Positions 11,340 to 23,772 are shown, counted from the stretch's first letter. The stretch is DNA of 64,000 nucleotides from Magnolia sinica (GCF_029962835.1 NC_080577.1:32656501-32720500), one strand, 5' to 3'. A program made the numbers and translations. The notes: generated by a model from the letters alone, not told the origin.

Positions 11340-12198
11340 TATATGATGTATATGTGAACCGTAGTCGAGGCCTACTGTGATGTATTCATGGCCCATGGGT
11401 AAGGCCGATTGTGGTGTATTCGTGGCCTATGGGCAAGGCCATTATGATATGTATTAGGCCCATCATGTATGATGCATTTGATGTATTCGTGGCCCATGTG
11501 TAGGGCTCGCATTTCATGTATTTGAACCCCATGAGCAGGGCCCACCTGTTGTGTATATGTGGCCCTTGAGTAAGGCCCATGGTGTTATATATTAGGTCCT
11601 TGTGTGAGGCCATGAGTCTACTATATATTGGGCTTTATGTGGGTCATTCCTTGAGGGTAATGTTGGGTAAATGTCCACATTGACGAGATCGATTGTCGAT
11701 GCCGGTTCTTGATACCGATTATGAGTGAATGACAGCATAGCATCATGATACATGCCCATACACATCATCTGCATGTTTGTTATGAGATGTGAGTGATCAT
11801 TGTATATGCTATATGGTAGGTTGTTCATGGGGCTTCCTGATAGGCGGAGTTGCCCCACATGAGAGCACAACATGTGTAGGATTGATGCATGATTGGACTG
11901 TGTGACTTATACATCTCGCATTTGTGTGACATGAAAGTCCCCATTTGGACCCCTTTAGGCCCATTAGTATCTAAGGGTGGTTGAATGCCCACCTTAGTTC
12001 TTTGCTAGGCCCGTTTCTATATTATCTAGGCCGAAGCCTTGTATGTGAAGTCTCGTGGGCTACCACTAGAGAGTGTACCTTCTCATTTCACCTCATAGAC
12101 ACCTTTATTCATCTTCATGGCCCACTCCCATACGCATCATATGCATGCTTGGTTGAGTTATAATTGGCCATAGTGGTGCCATTGTTTAAGACATGTTG
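11340..12198 (+). mobile_element. LTR body, right of satellite
   Basis: This continues the LTR body: GGCC-spaced repeats (11340-11600), AATGTCCACATTGACG, a GATCGATTGTCGATGCCGG seed-like stretch near 11688, and from 11932 a 267-base segment repeated almost exactly at 16668-16953. It stops at 12198, where an inverted LTR end begins. No gene is supported. Confidence 0.65.
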
Positions 12199-12641
12199 TG
12201 TCACGCCCCAAACTCGGAAACCAGGCTCACAAAATTTCCGATCGTCGAATTCGGCGCCGACAGCCTCCGTAGAACCCCATTCTCGGCTCCCAGCGCCCAT
12301 TCGCTAGGTTCCGATCCTAGGATGCTACGAGGAGGATTTTTCAACATCAGTTTAATTCGTAATAAGCATAACCAAAGGCATAACCCACAAACAATAACCA
12401 AAAACTCCATCACATTTCTACTATGATAAAAAACTTTACAAGTACAATAAGCATAAAAGGAAATACAATGATAATGAACAAAAAGCTCCAAGATGATCTG
12501 CAAAGCGCTCCTGCCTCAGCGCTGCTGCGCTCCAATGTCACCTGCACGCAACGGTCGTGTATAAGCTTATGGAAAGCTTAGAGGGTGGTGTAAGTGTGTG
12601 CATAAGATAGTATTACAATTATGCAGTATCAGAGTGATGCA
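12199..12641 (+). repeat. Left arm of long inverted repeat
   Basis: It is complementary, with moderate divergence, to about 15885-16330. Shared blocks include ACAGCCTCCGTAG, TTCTCGGCTCCCAGCG, GAGGATTTTT, CATAAGCTTAT-type sequence and GGTGGTGTAAGTGTGTGCAT. Confidence 0.75.
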
Positions 12642-13639
12642 GAAATGCTGATGAATCCATGAATGCCGTTAGCCGTACCAAGGCTATGCGATGCAAGGCA
12701 TGAATGATGTCGGCCATAACAAGGCCATGCGGTGCGAAATGCAACTCAAGCATGCGAATCCTCATCTAAGTCCACATATCAATATAGCTCAAATCTGGAA
12801 TATCACCGGGGTCTAGTACATTCCAATCAGATTGTCGCCCCATCGCGCACAATAAGGGGAGTGGAAGAGACCTCACTATCCGCCTACCAATATCAGGCTC
12901 GGCTCGTCAATAGCGGACCCATTCCTTGAGCTGGTCAAACTCAGCCTAGCTTTGCCCCCTCCTCTTCGGCGAGTAAGGCCGCACCCCCTTCCAACCGACC
13001 ACAACACAGTGGAAAGCCCAACCGTCTGGTAATCGGCACTCGGCACTCATGCACCCACTCGGTCCAGACGTTGGAGCAACCTCTTGGTACCATAAGGGTT
13101 TAGGGACTTTTACCCAGGGATATCTATAGCACCCCATGTAGAATAAGATTTTCGGTATCTAATCCTGCCAACCACGATATGCCTGTGGAGGCTACGACCC
13201 TGATGTCGCTAGGGCGTACAGTACCATATCATATAATGCGAATGCATGAATCACATTATCCAATCATGCAGCAGTCCTGCGCGTATCGTGTGCTCATGTA
13301 GGGCAGCACCGCCTATCCGGGAGCCCATAAACATTCTGCCCGAAGGCATATGCTATGATCAGTCACTTCTTATATCAAGCACACACATGATGCGTATGAT
13401 CATGTATCATGGAACTATACTAAACATGTTATATGGTAATGGATGCAGTTCATAATGAAGATGGGCTTAGACGGCCTACACATTACATGTACGGGCCTAT
13501 CAATGGGCCTTAAGGAGAGTCATAATTTGGACATTTAACCAACACTATACTTGCAATGTGGACGTCAAACCAACATTACTCCCAAGGCATAGCCCGTCGT
13601 AACCATCATTACATAAACTATGTTGGGATCACACATTGC

Positions 13640-13965
13640 AATGGATCTTAGGTACATCCCATTGGGCCTTCAATATATCAAATGGGCCGTATCACGTGGG
13701 CCTTACATTCGTCAAATGGGCCGCATTAATGGGCCTCACCAACGGGCCTTACGTACATTGCAATGGGCCATAGCCCATGGGCCTTAAAATACATCACAAT
13801 GGACCTCATAATATGGGCCTCGTTATACATATCAAGGTGGGCCTCAATGGACGGCCCACAAATACACCAAGATGGGCCCCAACACATGGCCTTATACAAA
13901 TCAAAGTGGGCCTCAATGGACGGCCCACAAATACACCAAGATGGGCCTCAACACATGGCCTTAAA
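13640..13965 (-). repeat. GGGCC(T/G) repeats, about 30-bp spacing
   Basis: ATGGGCC or TGGGCCT recurs about every 30 bases. An almost exact ~60-base duplication (GTGGGCCTCAATGGACGG..CACCAAGATGGGCC) lies at about 13838-13877 and 13906-13946. It is the reverse-strand counterpart of 8200-8350. Confidence 0.7.
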
Positions 13966-14019
13966 AAAATTTCTAAAATGATTGGACGGTTTAGATGAAA
14001 CACATGCAGCATGGTGGGT

Positions 14020-14215
14020 TCCATAAAAGCCCACCGTCATATATATGTATATATATAATATAATATATACTATATATAATATAATATAAACCACATCCAG
14101 GCCCTGGACGGCCTGGACAGTGATATATACCATATATAATATATATAATATAATATATACTATATATAATATATACCATATATATATATATATAAAATAA
14201 AATATAATAAAATTA
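14020..14215. repeat. AT-rich palindromic TATA repeats
   Basis: Runs of ATATATAATATAATATATAC and its complement alternate around a short GGCCTGGACGG centre (14100-14118). Extensive self-pairing is possible. It is low-complexity DNA inside the LTR composite. Confidence 0.75.
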
Positions 14216-14229
14216 TCATCTGGACAGCA

Positions 14230-15480
14230 CATATATCAGGTGTAGCCCCACGTGGGGCCCACCGAAATGTTCAATTTCCATCCAATCCGCTAAGAGGGAG
14301 GACCCAGAAGGGTTTCAATGGCAGCCACTCAATCCCACTGTTTCTTATCGTGTGGGCCACCTGAGATTTAGATGTGGCTAATATTTGGAGGGGACCTACT
14401 TCTGGGGGTGGCCCACCTAATGAACGGGTTGGATATCAAATATACATCATGGTGGGGCCCACGGCAGGGGCCGTGGGTTGCTGCTGTCCGCCTGTCCGCC
14501 GGCAGCAGGCACTGCCTGCGCCTCTGACACAGCAGCCTGTGTTATTATTTTTTTTTTTTGAAACCCAATTTTTTTGGAGTTTTTCATATGTGGGGCCCGC
14601 GGTAAGTAAATCCACCCCAGCCACTAGTCTCTACAGACTATGACAAGTCCATCGAGCCCAATATTGAACATGTCTTGGTGCGTAAGAAATTTTAAGCAAA
14701 TTTGAAAGGTGAAAATCACCGTTTTTAATGCTATGGCCCACCAGATACTCGGATCAACCTCATTTTTTGGCTCAATGCCTAAAATAGTCTGAGAAAGAGG
14801 ATGGACGGCGTGGATTGAACACATGCATCAAGGTGGGGCCTACATGAGTGGGCCACCCATAAGCTTGGAAACAAGCTGATATTTGTGTTTTCCAAACCAC
14901 GTCCAGCGTCCCTGGATGCTGGACGTTGCACGTAATAAATACATTAGAGGTTGGCCCTGCTTAGGTGGGCCACCTCATGGAGGATGGTGTGGATACAACA
15001 ACACAAAGTGGGCCCTACTTGTAAATGGTTTGGATAGAATACATGCCTCATGGTGGGGTCCATTCAAGTGGGCCACACAACATATCATGATCTCATAAAA
15101 GAAAATGAAATAGAGAGGGAGAGAGAGGGATAGAGAGTGGGACACGCGTGATGGAGGGACCCCGACACTATGGGCCCTCCCTTGCAACCAATCATACATC
15201 AAGTGGGTCCCATTACACATGGGCCCATTAAATCAAAATCCAACGGTGGAGATCCCTTCTCCACTAAAATAGACGGTCTAGATGTCCTTAGGTATATAAG
15301 AAAAATAAACATCATAATGGGGTCCATGGAGAATGGCCCCATCAGGAATGATCATGATGATCAAAGTGGGCCATCGGCCACATCTTAGGGTCCCAAGTGA
15401 GATCCAAACCATTAGTTGATTGGCCTCACTTGGCTCATCTTAAAAACATTAAAACTACTCTATCAAAGCACACACCACTT
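14230..15480 (-). repeat. Inverted copy of the GGGCCC block
   Basis: Units of GTGGGGCCCACC, ATGCATC or ATGATGT and GGACGG..TGGAT occur at irregular 70-130-base spacing, on the strand opposite to 6240-7860. It includes a T-run near 14548. No gene is supported. Confidence 0.6.
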
Positions 15481-16330
15481 GATCTTCTTGCTCCCTTGGC
15501 TTCCTTAGCTCCTTAGCTTCGATTCCAACAGAGGAGATGAGGTTTGGATGGTTGAGATGGGAGATGAAGCGGTAGGAAAGTGGGCCACCTTTGTTGCTTG
15601 GGAAAGCTTGAAGAGGCTCATATGTATGGTGCTCTCTTGCTTGGGAAAGTGAATTGAAAAATGAAGGGGAGAGAGAATTGTAAAGGGAGAGAGAGAGTGA
15701 TGGGTGATGGAGTGATGGATGTGGTGAGTGATGAGTGTAAGAGACTTTTTGACTTTTGTGGCAAATGGTGTAAGAAAAGTATGGGCTTTGTAAGAACTTT
15801 TTGACTTTTGTGGTTGCTTGGGAATGCGTGAAAGGTGATGTGTACTTGACATGTTGAGATTGATGGGCTTCTTAGTATTTCCGCTTACTCTGATTACTCT
15901 GATATTTCTTACTTGACACTTACCTTATGCACACACTTACACCACCCACTAAGCTTTTTATAAGCTTATGCACGATAGATGCGTGCAGATGATGTTAGGT
16001 TGCAGCAGCATTGAGCCTGGAGCGTGCAGCGGTCTTCTGGAGCTTTGATTTATTTTATATATGTATTTCCTTTTCAGTATTGTACTCAAACGATTATATT
16101 AGTGGATATGTGATGATGATGTTGCCTTGGTGATTTGGGTAATCTTGTGGTTATGCTCATTACGAGATAAATGTACATTAAAAAGAAAAAAATCCTCCTT
16201 GTAGGATCCCAGGATCGAAATCTGGCGTATATACGCTGGGAGCCGAGAATGTGGTACTACGGAGGCTGTCAGTACCGGATTTGGCGACCGGGAATTTTGT
16301 GAACCCGGTCTCCAAGTTTGGGGCGTGACA

Positions 16331-18159
16331 TGTCGGACTTATGGGCTAAGGAAAAAGGTGGATTTGGGCCCTTGAATACCCACTTAGATTGCTAATTATT
16401 GGGCTGATGTAGTGGGGCCCATTTCACCCAACTTAAAAGTGTTTTTGGGCCATGTAATTATGTATATGGGTTGCCCATTAAGTCTATCTAAATGCTTGAA
16501 TTTTATGGCCCTTGGGACTTGGGCTTTCCCTCTTTGGGTCCATGTGGTTGGAGTTTGTATTGGGCCCATATTCTATGCCTTTTGGGACTTATGAACATGT
16601 GGATAGATTTGGGCCTTGGGCCTTGTAGCTTATGGTTTGTGGTTAGATGCCTTGGGGAAATAGTTGTTGAAAGTCCCCATTTGGACCCCTTTAGGCCCAT
16701 TTGTATCTAAAGGCTGGTTGAATGCCCACCTTAGTTCTTTGCTAGGCCCGTTTCTATATTATTTAGGTCGTAGCCTTATATGCTTAAGTCTCGTGGGCTA
16801 CCCCAGGTAAATGGGCCCTCACTAGAGAGTGTACCTTCTCATTTCACCTCATCGGCACATTTATTCATCTTCATGGCCCACTCCCATACGCATCATATGC
16901 ATGCTTGTTGAGGTATGATTGGCCATAGTGGTGCCATTGTGTAAGATATGTTGGTATCTCCCCGAGGGATGGAGTTTACCCTCTTGAGCATGGTGGATGC
17001 TTGGGATTGATGCATGGTTGATTGTGTGATTCATGCATCTGGCATTACATAGCATGTGGATATTCGCCCTTGCTTCATCACGACCGTAACCTCCACAGAG
17101 ATATTGTGGATGGCCATATGTAGACACCGGAAATGATTCTTGAGTATTTGAGGTGCATAGGATGTCTCTAGGTGAAAGCCCCTAAACTTTCATGATATCG
17201 AGGAGACGCCTCAACACCAAGACCGAGCGCAAAACATGAGCGCACAAGGGCCACATACTGTTAGACTGCGACTCCCACTGTTGCGAGGTCGGTTGAGATG
17301 TGGTTTGGCCTTACCCGCCTAAGTGAGGGGGCATAGCTAGGCTGAGTTTGACCAGCTCGTGAAATAGGTTCGCTACCGTCGAGCCTCGCTGGTGATTGGC
17401 TGTCCACAAGCGGGTAGTGAGGTCTCTTACGCTCGTGTGACTGTGCGGGTCTTGTGGAGCGGCAGTCATCCAGTATTGTACTTGACCCCAATAGATTCCT
17501 TATGATGGAACTGTACTTGATATGTGGATTGGATATGAGGACTGACATTACTTCACATTGCATATGCATCGGCCGTATAAGCCTTATATTGCATTGCCTT
17601 GGTATGGTGCCCAATGCTCATGTATTGCATTACATAGCCTTGGTACGGCTTACTGCATTCATAACTTAGCCTCGGTATGGCTGGAGGCGTTGGTATTGTT
17701 CATTAGCTCCTTCTACATTCTCCTTATTCTTCTGAACACCATTGTCACACACTTACACCGCCCTCTAAGCTTTCTATAAGCTTATGCATGATTGATGCGT
17801 GCAGGAGATCCTAGGTCAGCACAGTAGCGGAGGAGCTGCAGATTGGATTGGCGCAAGCTGAGGACCTGTTGCAGACCTTTCCTTCCCTTCTTTCTATATT
17901 ATGTATTTCCTTTTGAGCCTTGTATCTATAAAGTTTAAATTCTTAGTGGATTTTGTAGTGTGTTCCTTGTTTATTTTCTGAGATTTACTTGCTATGATCT
18001 TGGGTATGCTCAATTGGATTGGAATTGTGATATAGAAATCCTTCTTGTAGGATCGGAACCTGAGCCAGGAACCGAGAATGGGGTACTACAGAGGCCGTTG
18101 CGGCCGAAACTGGCTATCGGTTCCCTTCTGGGTCCGATCACCGAGTCTGGGGCGTGACA
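16331..18159 (+). mobile_element. Right arm of outer LTR, ending GGGGCGTGACA
   Basis: It carries the 16668-16953 duplicate of 11932-12198, then sequence matched in inverted form at about 12640-13200 (AAGCTTATGCATGA, GAGATCCTAGG). The terminal 130 bases (TAGGATCGGAACC..CCGAGTCTGGGGCGTGACA) are the same LTR end as at 16330. TSD ACTTT follows directly. No coding potential is supported. Confidence 0.65.
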
Positions 18160-18197
18160 ACTTTTTTCTAACTTACAACTATATTTTATGGCTGCAG

Positions 18198-18830
18198 TCT
18201 CACCCGCGTGCTGAAAGACTCCGTAGAAAAAGAATCGATATAATAGATGACCTTGCGGTTATCGTCAGATCTGATCAAGCCATGGGATGATATGTGCAAG
18301 GAAGTACGAGTATAACCACATCATCTTCTCGAATTCAGCGAGATCTCAATGAGGCCTGGAGAGACCAAGAAGATGATCTTGACGATACCATTGACCTCTC
18401 AGAGGACCACGTAGCGGACTCGTCAGGCGGACATTTTTCCTCGGAGACTCCATCGATGGAAAGACACAGATCTTGTGACACTCCTACTTGAACTTCTGAT
18501 TTTGATGGTAGCCGAGGTGGGACCACATCAAAGAAACATATGCGGCCTCCTCATCCCTGCAATGTACTCGGCATCTCTCTTAAGAACATTGCAGAGACTA
18601 TGCGTGATTTTGGCCTAGGCAAAAAGGTCAATCGTACTAGTAAGGTACTTGATGTTCTTGAAGAGGTGAAAGAGTTGACCAACTCAGAGTTTATCGAAGT
18701 TGGTTAGCTTTTTAGTAGGGACGAGAAGCTGACATCGTTCTTTGTCAGTCTCCGACCCGAGAGGCGCGTCGAGTGGTTGAAGAAAACACTCCGCGATAAC
18801 TTTGGTGATGCAAGGGTTGGGTCAGTCTGA
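18198..18830 (+). pseudogene. Myb/SANT-like domain gene, 3' exon with three stops
   Basis: This exon follows an acceptor (GGCTGCAG) at 18197 and continues the frame of exon 3695-3829. It first encodes SHPRAERLRRKRIDIIDDLA, the end of the Myb/SANT-like domain. A polar, acidic linker follows (about residues 35-110), then a helical C-terminal region with KKHMRPP, LKNIAETMRDFG and LFSRDEKLTSFF..RVEWLKK. That arrangement (C-terminal EH..RLF..W-like helix) is seen in plant Myb/SANT-like proteins. In-frame stops at 18288 (TGA), 18489 (TGA) and 18705 (TAG) break it; the natural stop is 18828-18830. There are no frameshifts over 633 bases. It may be a decayed host gene or ORF1 of a PIF/Harbinger element; no DDE transposase is visible nearby. 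Confidence 0.75.
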
Positions 18831-19245
18831 CAGGGAGTGGTTCTTTGTTCTTTTGATCTGTTTTTTTGTACGAATGTAATAACTCTTTTATTCACTAATG
18901 ATGATTTTTTGTTTTGCTTTTTTGGATTGATACAATTGGTATACAGTGTATACCAATTTGAATGGTGTGGCAATACTTTACTTTTGTGGTTTAATATATG
19001 TGGTTCCACATGCTTGTTGTATGCACAACTTTACAGATAGAGCCACACACATCGTTTGGATAAATGGTACGTACTAACAAAATTTGATATTCAAATCCTT
19101 TGATTGTATTTTTATTTGTCGTGGGACAATTTTGTGTAATTTGTAAGCGCGATCCTATTCCTATACACGAATCTCATGCCAATAATGGACATGTCAATGT
19201 AGATGGCAAAAGAGAAGTACTACGTTATGCTCGTGAGCAGTTGAC
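18831..19245. other. No gene seen; T-rich 3' flank of Myb/SANT-like pseudogene
   Basis: AT-rich unique-looking sequence follows the pseudogene stop. A short inverted pair (ATTGGTATACAGTGTATACCAA, centre near 18946) is present. It could be 3' UTR or intron; nothing codes. Confidence 0.5.
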
Positions 19246-22200
19246 TGGGCATTTATTTGACGTGGGACGATGCTAGGTTGGAGGTCGAGGGATTCAGCGG
19301 AGGGAGACCGGGCATTCAAGAATTGGAGGGAAGCTGTTTCCTGCTGGGAGAGTTACTTCGGTGGGACCAGTGCACAGTTGAGGCCTGCCACAGAATCTCA
19401 TGCGGTTCATGTCATCGCATATTCAGATGAGGTTGACATCCATCATTCGTCAACTTCGTCTATCCAACAGATGACACGGGCCATGGTTTCTAGAGCCACG
19501 ACGACTGATGATCCTGCCCCATATCATTTGGGGAGAGATTTTGTGTACTTCTACTTGCCATCGTCGTTCTTTTCTTTGCGTTACTTATTATTTTTAAATT
19601 CTAGCTGTTGAGGTTATGTAACTGAATGAATATTATTTTTTTGATATGTAATTGTATGGTTTTGCTGATTTGAGGATGATCAGAGACTGACAATTGCCTT
19701 TCACACCTATATATTATCGACTGACCGACATTGTCGATAATTTTGTCTTAAACCACTGTCAATTGGTGTGGCCTACTGGATATGTGGACCTGATACACTG
19801 ATGATGGGGGTTTTTGTTTATGTGGACGGAACCATTTGGTGTGGTCTACTGAATATTTGGACACCACATGTTTTTTGCCTAACATTTCAAACCGATTTGG
19901 ATTGGGCACTTAGATTGGACGGTCCAGATTAGGCAATCTTGACGTGGTGTGCGGATCTTCAATTGAATCAGACCATTGGCTTTTTTTTTTTCTGACATTT
20001 TGATGGTTTGGACTATAAATCTCTTTCGGACCATACCACACGAAAGCAACAGTGATTGGATATCCACAGTTGAAATCCTCCTACGGCTCACTATACTGTT
20101 GATTATGTATAGGTGACCCAGCTGAAGGGAAAAAACAAAGATCAGCTTGATCCACCGTTGAAATCCTCTAACGACCCAGCTGAAGGGAAACACATATTTT
20201 ATGATGGGCCCACAGCGCACGGACCAATGCCATTGGCTGGAAGCAGGGGGAATAGACAAAATCGGAGCAAATCCTATCTTGGGATGTCTTCTTACATCCA
20301 AACAGGTGGATGTACTAGAAACTGAGGGATTCATGTAATTCCATGCCTAACCAAACGGGCTGGACGTCCGTGATCCCGGGATATGCCAAACGTCCCACGG
20401 GATATATGTGACGTCCCAAACATGAGCTCGTTTTGTGTCCCGGGATTAGTCCATCACATGGATTTTACAACAATCCACTGACAAGGCCATGATTACCTTA
20501 ATTTTGATCCCATCCCTCCTAATTTCATGGAATTCGCCCGGCCAAACAGGCCCTAAAAAACTTTTAATAGTGGGGTGCTCGGTCACCACTGTTTTTTGTG
20601 GTGTGTTCCATGTGAGCTTCAAATCTACTACATTTTTTAAATTCATGCCCTAAAATAAGCCCACAGATGGATGGATCGCACGGATGTAAAATACATAAAT
20701 CACATTGGGCCCCCCAACACTATTGGCAACACCATGATCCTCATCACATTCAACTGTAAGTGGATTGGAAACTGTCCCGGCTCATCCCTAGCTAGGAGTG
20801 GACAAGGGCCACCGTGATGTATGAGTTTTATCCACACCGTTCATCTAGTTTTTTCTTAGGATACAAGTCTAAAAATGAGGTAGATGCAAAGCTCAAGTGG
20901 ACCACCCCGTAGGAAGCTAGGTGATAATGAAACCCACCGTTGAAACCTTCCTAGGGCCCACCATGGTGGTTAATTGCCATCCAACCTGTTTATAAGGTCA
21001 CATAGACCTCGATGAAGGGAACAAAACCTCTGCAGCCCCTTAAAAAAATCTCAATAATAACTGTTCAATAACCTAGCTAGAGATTGATGATCCTGTTAGT
21101 GGTTTTGTGGGCCCACCGTAAGTGATGAGCTCAAAAATAAGGTAGATTAAATGCTCAAGTAGACCACACGTGAGGAAACAATAAGTATTCAAAGCCCACT
21201 TGAGGGTGATAGATGATATTTATGTTTTTCCTTCATTCAGGTCTACGGGCTCGAGCACAGGTTAGATAGCAAATAAACATCACAATGAGCCTTGGGAGTG
21301 TTTCAATGGTAACATGTGTGGACCACTCGAGCCTTCAATCTACCATCTTTCTAGACTCATATATAAAATGATCTTTTAAAATGAATAGAAAACTTAGATA
21401 AAATACATATAGCATGATAGAACCCACAGAACCCCGGACAAGATCATCCATCTCTAGCTAGGTTGTGGCGGTGTAGTACCCAATCGGCTTCCTTAATCAA
21501 TAGATAATCTACAGTATGGTCCCACAATTCATACCATTTAACTTGAGTTAATATATGACAAGTGCAAGTGCCCATTATTCATTTTTCTTATGTGTACGTG
21601 GCCTCTATAGGCTGTCACATGTTTATACTTTATATGTGCATCGCCAGAGGCAGCTGACCATGTACGAATTATGCAATAATAATCTAGTATGACAGTTATA
21701 GTACGCAGGCACCAGAAAAAATGTACATATGAAATACATCAACTCAAGTTAAACCAACTAAATTGCAGATCCCATTATCACCAAGTTGCCGTAAAAAAAA
21801 TCAGACAGATGGAACAGTCCTTACCTTTAATTTGAGGATACTAGTTGAAACAGGATCATTGAACCTTCTAATAAATGTCTACTAATCTGATAGCCATATG
21901 CTCAAATAACCATACCTTTGAAGACATGGTACATCTGACTGGGTCCCATAATTTTAATTACCTTCAACAGCATGTATATAATTTAAGTAAATTTCTAAGT
22001 GCCTGCATACCAACCATCAAAGTATCTACATATCAGGTGCTTGGAGTTGTACAGTAACATATATGGTACAAGACATGCATTTGACACTTAACACATTTAA
22101 AGATAGATGGCAGCACTTGTATATATCGGCACCATTGGCACATGTGATATATTTGGAGTGATTGAAGATAGACAATTGTATACGTTGTACGTTGGTGCAT

Positions 22201-23772
22201 GTGAAGTACTCTGCACATGTAAGGTGCAAGAGAAGATGAATGATGGTACATGTGAATAAAAGAACATGTGGAGTGTAGTAAAAGATGGATGGTGTCACAT
22301 GTGGTATATTAGTGCATGCGATGCAAGATAAGGGTAATAATGGCTTATAGCACACTGCATATATGGCGTAGTGACACATGTGGGCTATAATAAAAAATGA
22401 ATGATTGCTCATTTGACAGGTTGACACATTTAACTCATATAAGGCAATTAAGGATGGATGGTAGCATGTTTAAGCTTAACCTTTGAAAAGTCCATTTTCC
22501 TTTTCTTGAGGAAAATGACATTCTTAAAATAAAGGTAGAAAAATAAATTTATTTATTTATTAGTAAAAATAAATATATAAAATAAGTGCAACGAAGACAT
22601 TGTTTCATTTCCTAGCTTTTCTGTTCTATTAATCTAGCCAAACAATTCTTTTAGGTTAACTAAAAGTAACTTCTCGTTTTCTAGGGCATGAAGCACGAAG
22701 AATTATATCAGTATATCAAAATCTTCCTGTACAAGAAAATTTTCAACATTCAAAGAGATAAAATCAGAAGTATAGCTCCCATAAAATAAAATAAAATAAT
22801 ATAGGAATAAAAACTCTCTTTCACCGACTAGGGATGGTATAAGTGGGCCCCCGCATCATTCTCTAGCATTGTTCTCAAAATGCAGGCAGAAATGGCTATG
22901 GCCAACATTGACTGTTGAGATATATATACGATCAAAAGGATGGAGCATGGCCCATCAGTTTTAAGGTGGCCAATGCTCCTCTTGATCCATGTTCGCAAAT
23001 CCAGGGGCTATTGGTAGCTATAATGATTGTGAGTCATTCTCCTCACAAGTGGCGCTGCAGACATACAGCTATCCAAGCCATCCACGTTGTGGAGCCTACA
23101 GTGGATGGACCATTTGTCTAAAATGACATTGATCGAGAAATTCTAACCATTCTATCAAATAGATGGGTTGGGTTGGTGCTCAACCCTAGCCCAATCCAAG
23201 GTTCCCATACCTCAACCCTAAACCATCCCAACCCATTCCTGGGTTGGGAATTCTCAACCCAAGCCCAACCCAAGCGGATTCAGTTGAGTTGGTTGGGTGG
23301 ATACATGCTATCATTTTCGTTATTACATTAGTATATTATATTTCAATAAACGTCTTATTTTTTGTATTTATGATTTTATTAATTATATATGTAATTATTC
23401 ATGGTAAAAAACTTCATTTTTTTTTTCTAAACAAACAAGCTAAAGTATAGGACAACTACTCGTTAAAGGTAGTGTTTTGTAGCACACAATCTATTTGGGA
23501 CAGAGAAATCTGGCATATCTTGTTAGCTTGAGACATCGGAAACGACGTTGACCAATGAGACCCAATGGCACTGGTATTTCCTGTGCCTTCAACACAGACA
23601 TCCACACTCAATTATAATTTATAAGTAACTTATATATCGATCAAGTTCGAGTTGGACTGGGTAACCTGAGACCTCAACCTGACTTCGACCCAAGTTTAAT
23701 CGGGTTGGTGTTTGTATAGCCCAAGCCTAAGACCTAACCCGATACATCCTGCCCAAGCCCAAGCCTAAGACC
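19246..23772 (+). repeat. Segmental duplication, copy A
   Basis: It starts GGCATTTATTTGACGTGGGACGATG and is matched over its length by copy B from 23773. Copy A lacks about 235 bases (B 25590-25825), about 55 bases near 23010 and about 390 bases around 23165, and it ends inside a hAT-like element. Open frames in it (for example 113 codons at 19270 and 133 codons on the minus strand at 22026) are not all kept open in B and have no recognisable domain. I therefore treat the unit as non-coding. Confidence 0.8.
21071..21492. mobile_element. MITE (MULE-like), left end lost, in copy A
   Basis: ACCTAGCTAGAGAT..GATGATC at 21071 is inverted at about 21444-21463. The right end continues GTAGTACCCAATCGGCTTCC and is followed by TTAATCAAT, as in the complete copy at 25790-26257. 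The outer left terminal repeat is missing because of the deletion in copy A. Confidence 0.65.

Larger units (their letters stand above)
12199..16330 (-). mobile_element. Inverted LTR composite with ~445-bp terminal inverted repeats
   Basis: It begins TGTCACGCCCCAAACTCGG and ends CAAGTTTGGGGCGTGACA. The flanks TGTTG and TGTCG agree at four of five bases. Most of it (12199 to about 15860) reads as one LTR copy on the minus strand: a leader at 15480-15860, a GGGCCC block at 14230-15480, AT-rich palindromes at 14020-14215, GGCC repeats at 13640-13960 and the LTR end at 12199. The last ~445 bases are a plus-strand copy of the same LTR end. There is no coding content. A back-to-back rearrangement or aberrant integration is likelier than a true DNA transposon, because the termini are LTR ends. 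Confidence 0.6.
3893..18159 (+). mobile_element. Nested LTR complex inserted in Myb/SANT-like intron, TSD ACTTT
   Basis: The insertion starts TGTAAGACCCTAACCC and ends TGGGGCGTGACA. It is flanked by the identical 5-bp ACTTT at 3888-3892 and 18160-18164. TG..CA ends and a 5-bp duplication mark LTR-retroelement integration. No gag or pol coding is visible in 14.3 kb, so this is either a solo LTR enlarged by nested copies or a non-autonomous (LARD-like) element. Inside are a second LTR head at 5600, related segments in both orientations, a satellite array and an inverted composite (12199-16330). The outer element is probably 3893-5599 plus 16331-18159, with the rest nested; the inner flanks (TGCTG versus TGTCG) do not give a clean target duplication, so that part is inference. 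Confidence 0.75.

Noticed and set aside
12199..16330. DNA transposon with 445-bp terminal inverted repeats
   Set aside because: The termini are identical to LTR ends at 18159 and there is no transposase; an LTR rearrangement fits better.
19270..19611. 113-codon frame at the start of copy A
   Set aside because: In copy B the frame is shifted; no recognisable domain; the unit behaves as a non-coding repeat.
20325..20560. Tourist-like MITE suggested by CCAAACAGGCCC and CCAAACGGGC
   Set aside because: The two motifs are in the same orientation rather than inverted, and no 3-bp target duplication is evident.
22026..22427. Minus-strand 133-codon frame, also longer at 26782-27297
   Set aside because: It contains low-complexity Cys/His/Thr-rich sequence from TGTG/ACAT repeats, and its frame is not maintained in copy C.
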